A DNA stretch of 11,018 bases. It comes from an uncultured Eubacteriales bacterium. GTDB taxonomy: Bacteria; Bacillota; Clostridia; Oscillospirales; Butyricicoccaceae. This document shows, one piece after another, positions 1-7,533 of the stretch (positions within the stretch are counted from its first letter, which is position 1; each line of letters begins with the position of its first letter). Position numbers and translations under genes: made by a program. The notes under the pieces were generated by a model. The model ran no database searches and had not been told where the DNA came from. It saw only the letters and a list, made by a program, of their open reading frames with translations. The DNA is taken from the NCBI GenBank assembly GCA_934675045.1, contig CAKUPI010000042.1:1-11018 (forward strand), given 5' to 3'.

Positions 1-535
1 GCTGAACATGATGACCGGTATGTTGCGGCCCACGGAGGGGCAGATACTGCTGGACGGTGAGGACCTGTGCGCAAAGACCAGCCGGCAGCTGGCCGACCTG
101 CGCAGCACCAGGATCGGATACATTCCGCAGGGGCAGGGGCTGCTGAAAAACCTCACCGTGTGGAAAAACGTGTGCCTGCCGGCCGGGCTGGCACGGCACA
201 AGCAGGACGTGAGCCGCAGGGCAGAGGCGCTGCTGGAGCAGGTGGGGCTTTCGGACAGGCGCGACGCGTACCCGGCCAGCCTTTCGGGCGGCGAAGGGCG
301 CAGGGCCGCCATTGCCCGGGCCATGATCAATTCGCCCGGTATTGTGGTGGCCGACGAGCCGACCTGCAATCTGGACCCGGCCCATTCCCGGCGGATTATG
401 GAGCTGTTTCGGGGCATCAGCCGGCAGGGCGTCACCGTGATTGTCAGCACCCACAATATAGCCTTTCTGGACTACGCCGACAGGGTACTGAACATGCGTG
501 GCGGACGGCTTGTGCCCGCGCAGCAGGAAAACTGA
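1..535 (+). CDS. ABC transporter ATP-binding protein, LolD/MacB-like, 5'-truncated by window edge
   Basis: This is the nucleotide-binding subunit of an ABC transporter; it would hydrolyse ATP at the cytoplasmic face to drive a membrane partner that lies outside the window. The reading frame is open from base 2, so the N-terminus, including Walker A (about 40 residues), is missing at the edge. Counting from the Met codon at 8, visible motifs are the Q-loop (YIPQG, Q41), the signature LSGGE (92-96, instead of the usual LSGGQ), Walker B with the catalytic Glu (VVADEPT, E117), the D-loop NLD (121-123) and the switch His (STHN, H149). The compact C-terminus, with no extra domain, fits the LolD/MacB/FtsE-type subfamily that works with FtsX-like permeases. 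The substrate cannot be told. It ends in TGA, 65 bases before a strong terminator, so it is probably the last gene of its operon. The family call is firm; the subfamily call is less so. Confidence 0.9.
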   Translation, partial: LNMMTGMLRPTEGQILLDGEDLCAKTSRQLADLRSTRIGYIPQGQGLLKNLTVWKNVCLPAGLARHKQDVSRRAEALLEQVGLSDRRDAYPASLSGGEGRRAAIARAMINSPGIVVADEPTCNLDPAHSRRIMELFRGISRQGVTVIVSTHNIAFLDYADRVLNMRGGRLVPAQQEN

Positions 536-600
536 AAAAAACGCCCGCGGCCGCCGCCGTTTTTGCCCATAAGGGGGACGGTGAGCGGGGCCGTGGAAAG

Positions 601-638
601 AAAACGAGGTGTAATGCTTTGCATTACACCTCGTTTTT
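601..638. terminator. Bidirectional intrinsic terminator between convergent operons
   Basis: A perfect 17-bp inverted repeat (601-617 with 621-637) encloses a TTT loop. On the + strand the stem ends in five T (634-638). On the - strand it runs into TTTTCTTT (604-597). It sits between the end of the ABC ATPase gene and the end of the leftward cyclo-ligase gene, as expected for a terminator serving both directions. Nothing else recognisable lies in 536-759. Confidence 0.88.
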
Positions 639-759
639 GCTGTGCTAAAAGCGCTGTAAGGATGCAGCGGGCCGCCGCATCGCGCGCAGTCCGCCGCGTT
701 TTGACGCGCGAAAAGCCGCAGGGAAATAAAGCCGGGGCCGCCGGGCTCGGCGTGCGGAA

Positions 760-1683
760 TCAGGGCTTTGGGCGGTAGGTTCCCGCCTCGGTAAAGGTGA
801 TCTGCATGGCCCTGTCCCACGGGTCTACGGGCACCTGCGCCGTTTTCTGCACCTCGAAGGCGACCGAAGCGATGTGCGCGTTGGTGCAGCGCGGCAGATA
901 GCGGTCGTAAAAACCGGCTCCCATGCCCATGCGGTTGCCCTGCTCGTCAAACACCGTGCAGGGGCAGAGCACAAGGTCAATGTCCCCGGGCGCGACTTCG
1001 GCGGATTTTTCCGCAACCGGCTCGGCAATGCCGCAGTAGCCGGATTTCCACGAATCCTCTGAAAGGGGGTAAAAGGCCTTCATCTCGGTCTGGCTGACGC
1101 AGAGGGGGTAGACAAGCCGCTTTCCGCGCGCCTCGGGCGCCGCTTCCAGCGCGTTCAGGCGGACCTCGCCGCGCACGGCGCGGTAGAGCATGACGGTCTG
1201 CGCCCGCTGAAACTCCGGGGAGTCGATAATCTGCCGCACGGCCAGAGCCGACAGCCGCTCGCGCTCCTCGGGCGTCAGGGCGTCGCGGGCGCGGATTTTG
1301 CGCTTGCGCAGCCATTTGCGGTACGCCGGGTGAAAGGCATCGCGCACGGCGCCGGCCTGTGCGGCAGAGACAAAAAAGACGGCAGCGCCCGCCTCACCGG
1401 CGGCGGACAGCGCCGAGGCGATACCGGCGCCGATGTCGCCGTCCGGGGTCAGGCAAACGACAGCCTGCGCCCGCGCCGAAAGGGGGAGCAGGGCCTGCGC
1501 TTCGCCGCCGGGCGCAAGATCGGTCAGCAGCGCAAGCGGTTCCCGCGGGCAAAGGCGCAGCGCCTGCGCCGCCAGCGCTTCGGCCGTCAAAGCGCCGGCC
1601 GTCCATAGCAGAACCTGCGGATTGCGGCACAGCACCTCGGGCTGCGCCGCGGGGGTTTCCTGGTTATCGTTGTAAGCAGTCAT
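760..1683 (-). CDS. ygfA: 5-formyltetrahydrofolate cyclo-ligase (5,10-methenyl-THF synthetase) with extra N-terminal domain
   Basis: It catalyses ATP-dependent conversion of 5-formyl-THF to 5,10-methenyl-THF in the cytoplasm, returning the inhibitory storage form to the active folate pool. Residues from about 120 to the end (307) match the whole usual enzyme (about 190 residues). They begin with the basic helix WLRKRKIRARDALTPEER and carry the glycine-rich loop MGMGAGFYDRYL (about 252-263), where family members bind substrate and ATP, preceded by the strand VLCPCTVFDEQGNRMG. The first 120 residues are additional. They read like alternating beta strands and helices (VLLWTAG, LALLTDL, AVVCLTP, AAVFFVS), a possible Rossmann-like domain I cannot assign. 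The start is ATG at 1683. An immediately preceding TTG (1686) is also possible, since AAGGA lies 9 nt before it and 12 nt before the ATG. Last gene of the glycine-cleavage cluster, 116 nt after lpdA; its place there fits C1-folate metabolism. Confidence 0.88.
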   Translation of the reverse strand: MTAYNDNQETPAAQPEVLCRNPQVLLWTAGALTAEALAAQALRLCPREPLALLTDLAPGGEAQALLPLSARAQAVVCLTPDGDIGAGIASALSAAGEAGAAVFFVSAAQAGAVRDAFHPAYRKWLRKRKIRARDALTPEERERLSALAVRQIIDSPEFQRAQTVMLYRAVRGEVRLNALEAAPEARGKRLVYPLCVSQTEMKAFYPLSEDSWKSGYCGIAEPVAEKSAEVAPGDIDLVLCPCTVFDEQGNRMGMGAGFYDRYLPRCTNAHIASVAFEVQKTAQVPVDPWDRAMQITFTEAGTYRPKP

Positions 1684-1759
1684 CAAAGAGCATCATCCTT
1701 ATGCAGCTGCGGCGGGCCGGACGCGGCTTGGCAGCCGGACTCCGCCCGCTCGAATCAAT

Positions 1760-1785
1760 GCCCCCGCGCCGGGCGGCGCAGGGGC
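1760..1785 (-). other. GC-rich hairpin between lpdA and the cyclo-ligase gene
   Basis: Arms 1760-1770 and 1775-1785 can form an 11-bp stem with a 4-nt loop. The one non-Watson-Crick position (1765/1780) is a G-U wobble in the leftward transcript but a C-A mismatch in the opposite strand, so the stem is better suited to the operon mRNA. No T-run follows, so it is more likely an mRNA-stability or processing element than an efficient intrinsic terminator. The role is inferred. Confidence 0.4.
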
Positions 1786-1799
1786 CGGAAAACCGCCCT

Positions 1800-3218
1800 T
1801 CAGCGCGCGCGCTTGCGGGCGATGTGAATGGCCATTGCCTCCATATCCTCGATGGCCTCGGTGACCGCCTCGCCGAAGGTGGGGTGGGGCCGGATAACGG
1901 CGGTCAGCTGGCGGTAGCTGAGACGGTTGACAATGGCGGTGGAAAGCTCGTTGATCATGTCGGTGGCCCGCGCGCACATCAGCTGCGCGCCGATGATGCA
2001 GTCGTTGTCCGCGTCGTAGACGATTTTGATAAAGCCGCGGTCCTGAAGCGACAGCAGGGACTTGCCGTTGGACAGCATGGAAGCCTTGCCGGTTTTGACG
2101 TTGATTCCCTTTTCGCGGGCCTGTTCTTCGGTCAGGCCGGTCGAGGCGATTTCGGGGTTGGTGTAGATGCAGTCGGGGACGACGTTTAAGTCGATGGAGG
2201 GCTCTTTGCCCAGCATGTGCTCGACGGCGCAGATGCCCTCGGCCGAGGCGACGTGGGCCAGCTGCATACCGGGAATGACATCGCCGATGGCGTAGACGCC
2301 CGGCACACTCGTGCGGAAGAAGGCGTCGACTACGATGGCGCCCTTGTCGTCCTGCTCGACGGAAAAGCCCTCGCCGAACAGGCAGGCGGTGTTGGCGCGG
2401 CGGCCGGCGGCCAGCAGCACGCAGTCGCCGGTGACGCTCTTGAAGGTTTCGCCGTCGAGATACCAGCATTCCAGCTGACCGTTTTCCGCCTGCGTGATTT
2501 TTTTCAGGCGGGCCTTGGTGACGATTTTGACGCCGCGCTTTTTCAGAACGGCCGACAGGTTCTGCGCCAGTTCCTTGTCCACCTTGGGCAGGATGCGGTC
2601 GCGGGAGGCCATGATGGTGACCTGCTTGCCGAAGGCGTTGTACATCGAGGCGAATTCCATGCCGATGACGCCGGCGCCGGCCACAATCAGGTGCTCGGGC
2701 ATTTTGCGCAGCTCAAGCAGCTCGTCGCTGGTGATGACGCCCGGCAGGTCCATGCCCTCGACCGGCGGGTTGGCGGGATTGCTGCCGGTGGCAATGAGAA
2801 TGTGCTCGGTCTGAAGCAGGGCGGCCTCCCCCTCCCTGGGGGTGAAGCGGACGGTGTGCGGGTCCAGAATGGTGCCCGTTCCGACGAGGTGCGCAACGCC
2901 GTTGCTCTTGAAGAGCTGCTCGATGCCGCCGCGCAGCCGGGTGACGACCTCTTCCTTGCGGTCCTGAATCTTGCCGGCGTCAAAGCTGACGTTTTCGGCG
3001 CTCAGGCCCAGCGTTTCGAAGTTGGTCACCGCCTCGTGGTAGAGCTCGGCCGAGTGCAGCATGGATTTGGTGGGGATGCAGCCGCGGTTGAGGCAGGTGC
3101 CGCCCACCTCGCGGTTTTCGATGACGGCCGTTTTCAGTCCCAGCTGCGCGGCGCGGATGGCGGCCACATAGCCGCCGGGGCCGGCGCCGATGACGATAAG
3201 CTGATAGGTGTTGTCCAA
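1800..3218 (-). CDS. lpdA: Dihydrolipoyl dehydrogenase (E3 / L-protein)
   Basis: This FAD enzyme reoxidises the dihydrolipoyl group of lipoyl proteins, here most likely GcvH, passing electrons to NAD+. The predicted 472 residues are of normal length. In order they show the FAD-binding GAGPGG (11-16), the redox disulfide CLNRGC (C42 and C47), the second dinucleotide fold VAGAGVIGMEF (about residue 180) for NAD, the FAD ribityl contact GVYAIGD, and the C-terminal interface with the catalytic His/Glu (HPTFGE, H445 and E450). There is no N-terminal lipoyl domain, so it depends on a separate lipoyl carrier. The start is not ATG: AGGAGGG at 3233-3227 lies 8 nt before a TTG at 3218, with an ATT just before it. 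The first in-frame ATG falls after the disulfide and would remove the FAD site. A terminator-like hairpin lies upstream, between this gene and lplA. An E3 for a ketoacid dehydrogenase is possible too, but the operon favours the glycine cleavage system. Confidence 0.95.
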   Translation of the reverse strand: MDNTYQLIVIGAGPGGYVAAIRAAQLGLKTAVIENREVGGTCLNRGCIPTKSMLHSAELYHEAVTNFETLGLSAENVSFDAGKIQDRKEEVVTRLRGGIEQLFKSNGVAHLVGTGTILDPHTVRFTPREGEAALLQTEHILIATGSNPANPPVEGMDLPGVITSDELLELRKMPEHLIVAGAGVIGMEFASMYNAFGKQVTIMASRDRILPKVDKELAQNLSAVLKKRGVKIVTKARLKKITQAENGQLECWYLDGETFKSVTGDCVLLAAGRRANTACLFGEGFSVEQDDKGAIVVDAFFRTSVPGVYAIGDVIPGMQLAHVASAEGICAVEHMLGKEPSIDLNVVPDCIYTNPEIASTGLTEEQAREKGINVKTGKASMLSNGKSLLSLQDRGFIKIVYDADNDCIIGAQLMCARATDMINELSTAIVNRLSYRQLTAVIRPHPTFGEAVTEAIEDMEAMAIHIARKRAR

Positions 3219-3226
3219 AATGGTGT

Positions 3227-3233
3227 CCCTCCT
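3227..3233 (-). promoter_or_regulatory. Ribosome binding site that fixes the TTG start of lpdA
   Basis: AGGAGGG reads leftward 8 nt upstream of the TTG codon at 3218-3216. The extended frame further upstream runs through the terminator hairpin and cannot be real coding sequence, so this site decides the start. A small hairpin (arms 3247-3253 and 3258-3264, loop GCCG) lies just upstream of it. Confidence 0.75.
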
Positions 3234-3268
3234 GGTTTGTAATGCTGCTGCATGCCGATGCAGCGCAG

Positions 3269-3322
3269 AAAAAAAGCGATGGGGAAGCGCCTTTTTACCG
3301 GTGCAAAAAAGCTCCCCATCGC
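3269..3322 (-). terminator. Intrinsic terminator or attenuator between lplA and lpdA
   Basis: In the leftward transcript the arm 3322-3313 pairs perfectly over 10 bp with 3285-3276. An inner run of T (3310-3305) can also pair with an A-run (3297-3293), lengthening the stem. Seven T (3275-3269) follow directly. It begins 6 nt after the lplA stop codon. The opposite strand has no T-run after the stem, so it acts leftward only. It would split the cluster into gcvTHPAPB-lplA and lpdA-cyclo-ligase, or reduce expression of the latter by partial readthrough. Confidence 0.82.
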
Positions 3323-3327
3323 AGGAA

Positions 3328-4338
3328 TTAAAAGTTTTGCCGTGCCAGCAGGCCGTCAATGTCGCTCAGCATCTGCGGGGTGGCCTCGTACCCGAGCTCG
3401 GCGTCGACGACCAGACCCGAAAGAGCACGGCGCAGCGCGGCCGAGGAGTAGGGCTGGCCCGCCAGACACTCGGACAGCTGATGGATAAAAACGCTGTCCA
3501 TGGCGTCGGAGTAGACCGCCGCATGGGTGATGACGCCGCCCTCGGCAGACAGCTGAATGCTGATTCCGCCCCAGGGGAAACGCTCGGCAATCTCGTGCTC
3601 AAAGGGGATTTTCCGGCCGAAGCGCCATTCCCACGAAGCGTATTTCTGCGTAAGCGCGGCGATGGCCTGCGCGTCGCAGTCGGCCTCGGTGAGCGTTTGG
3701 GGAGCGGCGCCGTACACGTCCGCAAGCGCCTGCGCCAGCCGCTCCTTGATGCTGTCCACCGTGATGTCCGGGCAGAAGTCCGACAGGTTGGCGACGCGGG
3801 CCGCGACGGAGCGCACGCCCTTGGAGCGCAGCTTGTCCTGCGGGACATTCAAGTACTTGGAAACCTGAAGCATGTCCGAAGAGATGAGCAGCGTGCCGTG
3901 GTGATAGGCTTTGTCGCCCCGCTTGAAAAAGGCGTTGCCCGAAAACTTGCGGCCGTCCACCGTGATGTCGTTGCGCCCGCTGCGCTCGACGTGCAGGCCG
4001 TAGCTGGCCACCGCGCGGCAAATGACCTCGGACTGCCTGGCGACGTCATACGCCCGGCGGGGAACGGCAAAGGTGAAGTTGAGGTTGCCCAGGTCGTGAA
4101 AAACGGCGCCGCCGCCGGAGAGGCGGCGGGCGAGATGCCCGCCGTCCTGCTCCAGCTCCCGGACCCGGCATTCCTGCCAGGCGTTCTGATTTTGTCCAAT
4201 CACAACGGTCTGGCGGTTCTGCCACAGGTAAAGGATGCAGGTGTCGTCCGCAACATGGTCAAACAGGTATTCTTCCAGCGCCTGATTGTGATACGGGTCA
4301 AAGGAAGAGGTGCAGATGATCTGTGTTTTATCGATCAT
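3328..4338 (-). CDS. lplA: Lipoate-protein ligase A
   Basis: It activates free lipoate with ATP and transfers it to the acceptor lysine of lipoyl proteins; the neighbouring GcvH is the obvious target. The 336 residues match two-domain LplA enzymes. The N-terminal catalytic domain carries the lipoyl/lipoyl-AMP-binding motif RRLSGGGAVFHD (71-82) followed by GNLNFTF, and the catalytic lysine in GRKFSGNA (K131). A shorter C-terminal accessory domain covers roughly 245-336. The ATG at 4338 overlaps the gcvPB stop as ATGA, and I see no Shine-Dalgarno sequence before it, so translation is probably coupled to gcvPB. The ligase in this operon suggests that the cell loads GcvH with scavenged lipoate; whether it also makes lipoate de novo cannot be seen here. 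An octanoyltransferase (LipM/LipL) is less likely because of the full LplA layout and the C-terminal domain. Confidence 0.93.
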   Translation of the reverse strand: MIDKTQIICTSSFDPYHNQALEEYLFDHVADDTCILYLWQNRQTVVIGQNQNAWQECRVRELEQDGGHLARRLSGGGAVFHDLGNLNFTFAVPRRAYDVARQSEVICRAVASYGLHVERSGRNDITVDGRKFSGNAFFKRGDKAYHHGTLLISSDMLQVSKYLNVPQDKLRSKGVRSVAARVANLSDFCPDITVDSIKERLAQALADVYGAAPQTLTEADCDAQAIAALTQKYASWEWRFGRKIPFEHEIAERFPWGGISIQLSAEGGVITHAAVYSDAMDSVFIHQLSECLAGQPYSSAALRRALSGLVVDAELGYEATPQMLSDIDGLLARQNF

Positions 4339-5774
4339 ACGTCAAAGTGGTAGCAAACCACCGGCTCGCGGGCGGCCTTGACCTCGTCAGGGCGCCGGAT
4401 GACCGTATTCTCGGGCAGATTGTGCATCTGCTCGGGGCACTGCTCGGCCTTTTTGTAAATCTCCTTCATCAAAACGGCCACCTCGTCCAGCATGGTCTTG
4501 CTCTCGGTTTCGGTCGGCTCGACCATGAGGTCCTCGGGCACGATCAGGGGGAAGTACATCGTGGGCGGGTGCATGCCGGCGTCGATCATTGCCTTGGCGA
4601 TGTCGGTGGCCGTCACGCCCTTCTCCTTGTGCATCTTGTCCATCGTGATGATGAACTCGTGCATGCAGTGGCCCTTGGTGTGAACGTCGTAGGTGTCCTC
4701 GAGCAGGTGCTTGAGGTAGTTGGCGTTCAAAACGGCATTCTGCGCGGCCTCGGGAATGCCCTCGCGGCCGAGGGTCAGAATGTAGGTGAGCGCCTTGACG
4801 ACGACGAGGAAGTTGCCGTAAAAAGCCTTCATGCGGCCGAAGGACTCCGGCATGTCGGTGTCGAGGCTGTAAACGCCGTCCTTGCAGACGGGGTGGGGAT
4901 GGGGCAGGTAGGCCGCGAGGAAGTCCTTGCAGCCGACGGCACCGCTGCCGGGGCCGCCGCCGCCGTGCGGGGTCGAGAAGGTCTTGTGCAGGTTGAGGTG
5001 AACGGCGTCAAAGCCCATATCGCCGGGGCGGGCGACGCCCATGACGGCGTTGAGGTTGGCGCCGTCGTAATAGCACAGACCGCCGGCGTCGTGGATGATC
5101 TGGGTGATTTCAAGAATGTTCTTGTCAAAAATGCCCAGCGTGTTGGGGTTGGTCAGCATCAGGCCGGCGGTGTCCTCGCCGACGGCGGCGCGCAGCTTTT
5201 CAAGGTCGATGCCGCCCTCGGGGTTAGAGGGGACGTTGACGCAGGTAAAGCCGGCCATGACGGCGGTGGCGGGGTTGGTGCCGTGCGCCGAGTCGGGCAC
5301 GATGATCTTGGTGCGCTTGGTGTCGCCGCGCATTTTGTGGTACTGCTTGATGAGCAGCACGCCGGTCAGCTCGCCGTGCGCGCCGGCCGCCGGCTGGAAG
5401 GTCATCTTGTCCATGCCGGTGATTTCGCACAGATACTGCTCGGCCAGCCCCATCACCTTGAGGCAGCCCTGCACCGTGGAGACCGGCTGAAGGGGGTGAA
5501 CCATGGTAAAGCCGGGCAGAGCGGCCATTTCCTCGTTGATGCGGGGGTTGTACTTCATGGTGCACGAGCCGAGCGGATAAAAGCCGTTGTTGACGCCGTA
5601 AACGCGCTTGGCCAGCTTGGTGTAGTGTCTGCTGATGTCGGTCTCGCTCAGCTCGGGGAGCCGGGGAGCCTGCGCGCGGCGCAGGCTGTCGGGCAGCCTG
5701 ACCGCGGGAACATCGCACTGGGGCAGCGTGGTGCATCTGCGTCCGCTGACGCTGCTTTCAAAAATCAGGTTCAT
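4335..5774 (-). CDS. gcvPB: Glycine dehydrogenase (decarboxylating) subunit 2, P-protein C-terminal half
   Basis: This is the PLP-carrying subunit of the split P-protein, which decarboxylates glycine and moves the aminomethyl group to the lipoyl arm of GcvH. The 479 residues match the family length. The N-terminus LIFESSVSGRR and the block GFYPLGSCTMKYNPR (64-78) are typical of the family. The PLP lysine lies in HLNLHKTFSTPHGGGG (K264), which leads into the glycine-rich loop GGGGPGSG. SAHGTNPATA (162-171) and DGANLNA (237-243) line the cofactor site. The ATG at 5774 overlaps the gcvPA stop as ATGA, with AGGAGGTGG at 5791-5783 inside gcvPA just upstream. Its own end overlaps the lplA start in the same way. 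Both overlaps indicate translational coupling, so P subunits and ligase are probably made in fixed proportion. Split P-proteins are known from Firmicutes, Thermotogae and archaea. Confidence 0.97.
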   Translation of the reverse strand: MNLIFESSVSGRRCTTLPQCDVPAVRLPDSLRRAQAPRLPELSETDISRHYTKLAKRVYGVNNGFYPLGSCTMKYNPRINEEMAALPGFTMVHPLQPVSTVQGCLKVMGLAEQYLCEITGMDKMTFQPAAGAHGELTGVLLIKQYHKMRGDTKRTKIIVPDSAHGTNPATAVMAGFTCVNVPSNPEGGIDLEKLRAAVGEDTAGLMLTNPNTLGIFDKNILEITQIIHDAGGLCYYDGANLNAVMGVARPGDMGFDAVHLNLHKTFSTPHGGGGPGSGAVGCKDFLAAYLPHPHPVCKDGVYSLDTDMPESFGRMKAFYGNFLVVVKALTYILTLGREGIPEAAQNAVLNANYLKHLLEDTYDVHTKGHCMHEFIITMDKMHKEKGVTATDIAKAMIDAGMHPPTMYFPLIVPEDLMVEPTETESKTMLDEVAVLMKEIYKKAEQCPEQMHNLPENTVIRRPDEVKAAREPVVCYHFDV

Positions 5775-7099
5775 TCTGCCGCCACCTCCTTCGCGATTTT
5801 AACAAGCCGATCGATTTCCTCGCAGGTGTTTGCCTCGGTCACACACCAGAGGATGAAAGCGCCGTCGCTGCCGCAGAGGGGCAGGCCGCCCAGAATGCCC
5901 TCTTCCTCAAGACGGGCCATCAGCTTTTCGGGCGGGCAGGGGCAGGCGGTGACAAACTCGTGGAAAAACTCGCCGCTGTGCCTGAGGGAATACCCGGCGG
6001 CGGCCAGCTGCTCGGCGGCGTAATGCGCCTTGGCGTAGCACTGCTCGGCGACCTCCTCCAGGCCCTTGGGGCCCATGGCGGCCAGATAGACCGAAGCAGT
6101 CAGGGCGCAGAGCGCCTGGTTGGAGCAGATGTTGCTCGACGCCTTTTCGCGGCGGATGTGCTGCTCACGCGCCTGAAGGGTCAGAACAAAGCAGCGGTTG
6201 CCCTCGGCATCGGTCGTTTCACCGACGATGCGGCCGGGCATTTTGCGCATCATTTTTTCCGTGCAGGTCATGACGCCGAGATAAGGGCCGCCGAAGGCGA
6301 TGCCCAGACCGAGGGGCTGGCCTTCGGCCGTGGCGATGTCGGCGCCGCACTCGCCGGGGGTCTTGAGAATGCCGAGCGCGATGGGGTTGCAGCCCATGAT
6401 GAACTTGGCGCCGTGCTTGTGGGCGACCTCGCCCAGCGCCTCGCAGTCCTCGAGCAGGCCGAAGTAGTTGGGCTGCTGGACATAGAAGGAGGCGGAGGTG
6501 TCGTCAAGGAGGCTGTCGAGCGCCTCGATGTCGGTGCGGCCATCCTTGGCGGGCACGACGATCAGCTCGGCGTTGGCGGCCTGGCAGTAGGTGCGCATGA
6601 CCTCGATGGTGTCGGGCTGGGCGGCGGCCGAGACAAAGGTCTTGGTGCGCTTGCGCTCGCGGCACATCGCAGCCGCCTCGCCGGCGGCGGTGGCGCCGTC
6701 ATACACCGAGGCGTTGGAAATGGGCATGCCCATCAGCTGGCACATCTCGGTCTGGTACTCAAAGATCGATTGCAGCACGCCCTGGCTGATCTCGGGCTGA
6801 TAGGGGGTGTACGAGGTCAAAAACTCCTCTTTGGCGGGAATGTACTTGACGATAGAGGGGATATAGTGGCGATAGGCGCCGGCGCCGCGGAAGACGGTGG
6901 GGAAAACCCTGTTTTCCCCGGCGATGCCTTCCATGACGCGTCTGACTTCCATTTCGGAACGGGCGCAGGGCAGATCAAGCTCGCGGTTGAGCACCACCTG
7001 AGCGGGAACAGCGTCGTAAAGCTGCTCCACAGACGTCAGGCCCAAAGCCTCGAGCATCTGGCGCCGTTCCTCCCGGGTCGAGGGAACATAAGAGCCCAT
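5771..7099 (-). CDS. gcvPA: Glycine dehydrogenase (decarboxylating) subunit 1, P-protein N-terminal half
   Basis: This is the partner subunit of GcvPB; the two form the active P-protein heterotetramer in the cytoplasm. The 442 residues agree with the family. The start MGSYVPSTREERRQML and the block FRGAGAYRHYIPSIV (about 70-84) are typical, followed by TSYTPYQPEISQG and the fold-type I aminotransferase core with NASVYDGATAAGEA (about 128-141). It has no PLP lysine, as expected for subunit 1, since that residue is in GcvPB. ATG at 7099 is 3 nt after the gcvH stop, with AGGAGG at 7113-7108 inside the end of gcvH, 8 nt from the start. It is followed directly by gcvPB with a 4-nt overlap. Nothing looks broken. 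Confidence 0.97.
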   Translation of the reverse strand: MGSYVPSTREERRQMLEALGLTSVEQLYDAVPAQVVLNRELDLPCARSEMEVRRVMEGIAGENRVFPTVFRGAGAYRHYIPSIVKYIPAKEEFLTSYTPYQPEISQGVLQSIFEYQTEMCQLMGMPISNASVYDGATAAGEAAAMCRERKRTKTFVSAAAQPDTIEVMRTYCQAANAELIVVPAKDGRTDIEALDSLLDDTSASFYVQQPNYFGLLEDCEALGEVAHKHGAKFIMGCNPIALGILKTPGECGADIATAEGQPLGLGIAFGGPYLGVMTCTEKMMRKMPGRIVGETTDAEGNRCFVLTLQAREQHIRREKASSNICSNQALCALTASVYLAAMGPKGLEEVAEQCYAKAHYAAEQLAAAGYSLRHSGEFFHEFVTACPCPPEKLMARLEEEGILGGLPLCGSDGAFILWCVTEANTCEEIDRLVKIAKEVAAE

Positions 7100-7102
7100 A
7101 GC

Positions 7103-7480
7103 TTAAGCCTCCTGCTCGAGCAGTTTTTCGTAATCTTCGGGGGAGAGCAGCTCTCTTTTGGCGGTGACGTTTTTGATCTCGGCCAGCCAGACGCCGTACG
7201 GATCGGAGTTGATGGAGCCGGGCTCGTCAAGGGCGGCCTCGTTGACAGCCGACACCTCGCCGGTGGCGGGGCTGATGATGTCGGAGACGGCCTTGACCGA
7301 TTCCACATCGCCGAAGTTCTCTTCGGCCACGACCTGATCGCCGACTTCGGGCAGGTTGATGAAGACCAGATCGCCCAGCTGCTCGGCAGCGTGATCGGTC
7401 AGGCCCAGCTTCAGGGTATCGCCGTTGACTTCGACCCATTCGTGGGAAGCGGTATACAGAAGATTCTTAGGCACGTTCAT
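7103..7480 (-). CDS. gcvH: Glycine cleavage system H protein (lipoyl carrier)
   Basis: This small swinging-arm protein shuttles the aminomethyl group and reducing equivalents between P-, T- and L-proteins. The core HEWVEVNGDTLKLGLTDHAAEQLGD is typical of the family. The lipoylated lysine is in VESVKAVSDI (K63 from this start), followed by SPATGEVSAVN. The length of about 125 residues is normal. Two ATGs compete. The one at 7480 lies 9 nt after AGGAG (7494-7490), while the one at 7486 is only 3 nt away; I prefer 7480, which drops two residues (Met-Asn). It is the substrate for the LplA encoded two genes further on and for LpdA. It sits 53 nt after gcvT with no terminator between them. Confidence 0.96.
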   Translation of the reverse strand: MNVPKNLLYTASHEWVEVNGDTLKLGLTDHAAEQLGDLVFINLPEVGDQVVAEENFGDVESVKAVSDIISPATGEVSAVNEAALDEPGSINSDPYGVWLAEIKNVTAKRELLSPEDYEKLLEQEA

Positions 7481-7489
7481 GTTCATTTG

Positions 7490-7494
7490 CTCCT
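7490..7494 (-). promoter_or_regulatory. Ribosome binding site choosing between two gcvH start codons
   Basis: AGGAG reads leftward here. Its distance to the ATG at 7486 is 3 nt, too short for normal initiation. To the ATG at 7480 it is 9 nt, which is suitable, so the downstream start is favoured. Confidence 0.6.
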
Positions 7495-7533
7495 TTATAA
7501 TATTATTGATGGTTCGGTTTTCAGTGGGGTGGC

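Noticed and set aside
547..564. Small GCGG/CCGC stem followed by TTTTT just after the ABC ATPase stop
   Set aside because: The stem is only 4 bp with a 3-nt loop, and the 17-bp terminator shortly downstream explains termination better.
3219..3359. N-terminal extension of lpdA upstream of the TTG start
   Set aside because: It would translate through the terminator hairpin and into the lplA gene, and it lacks any E3-like sequence.
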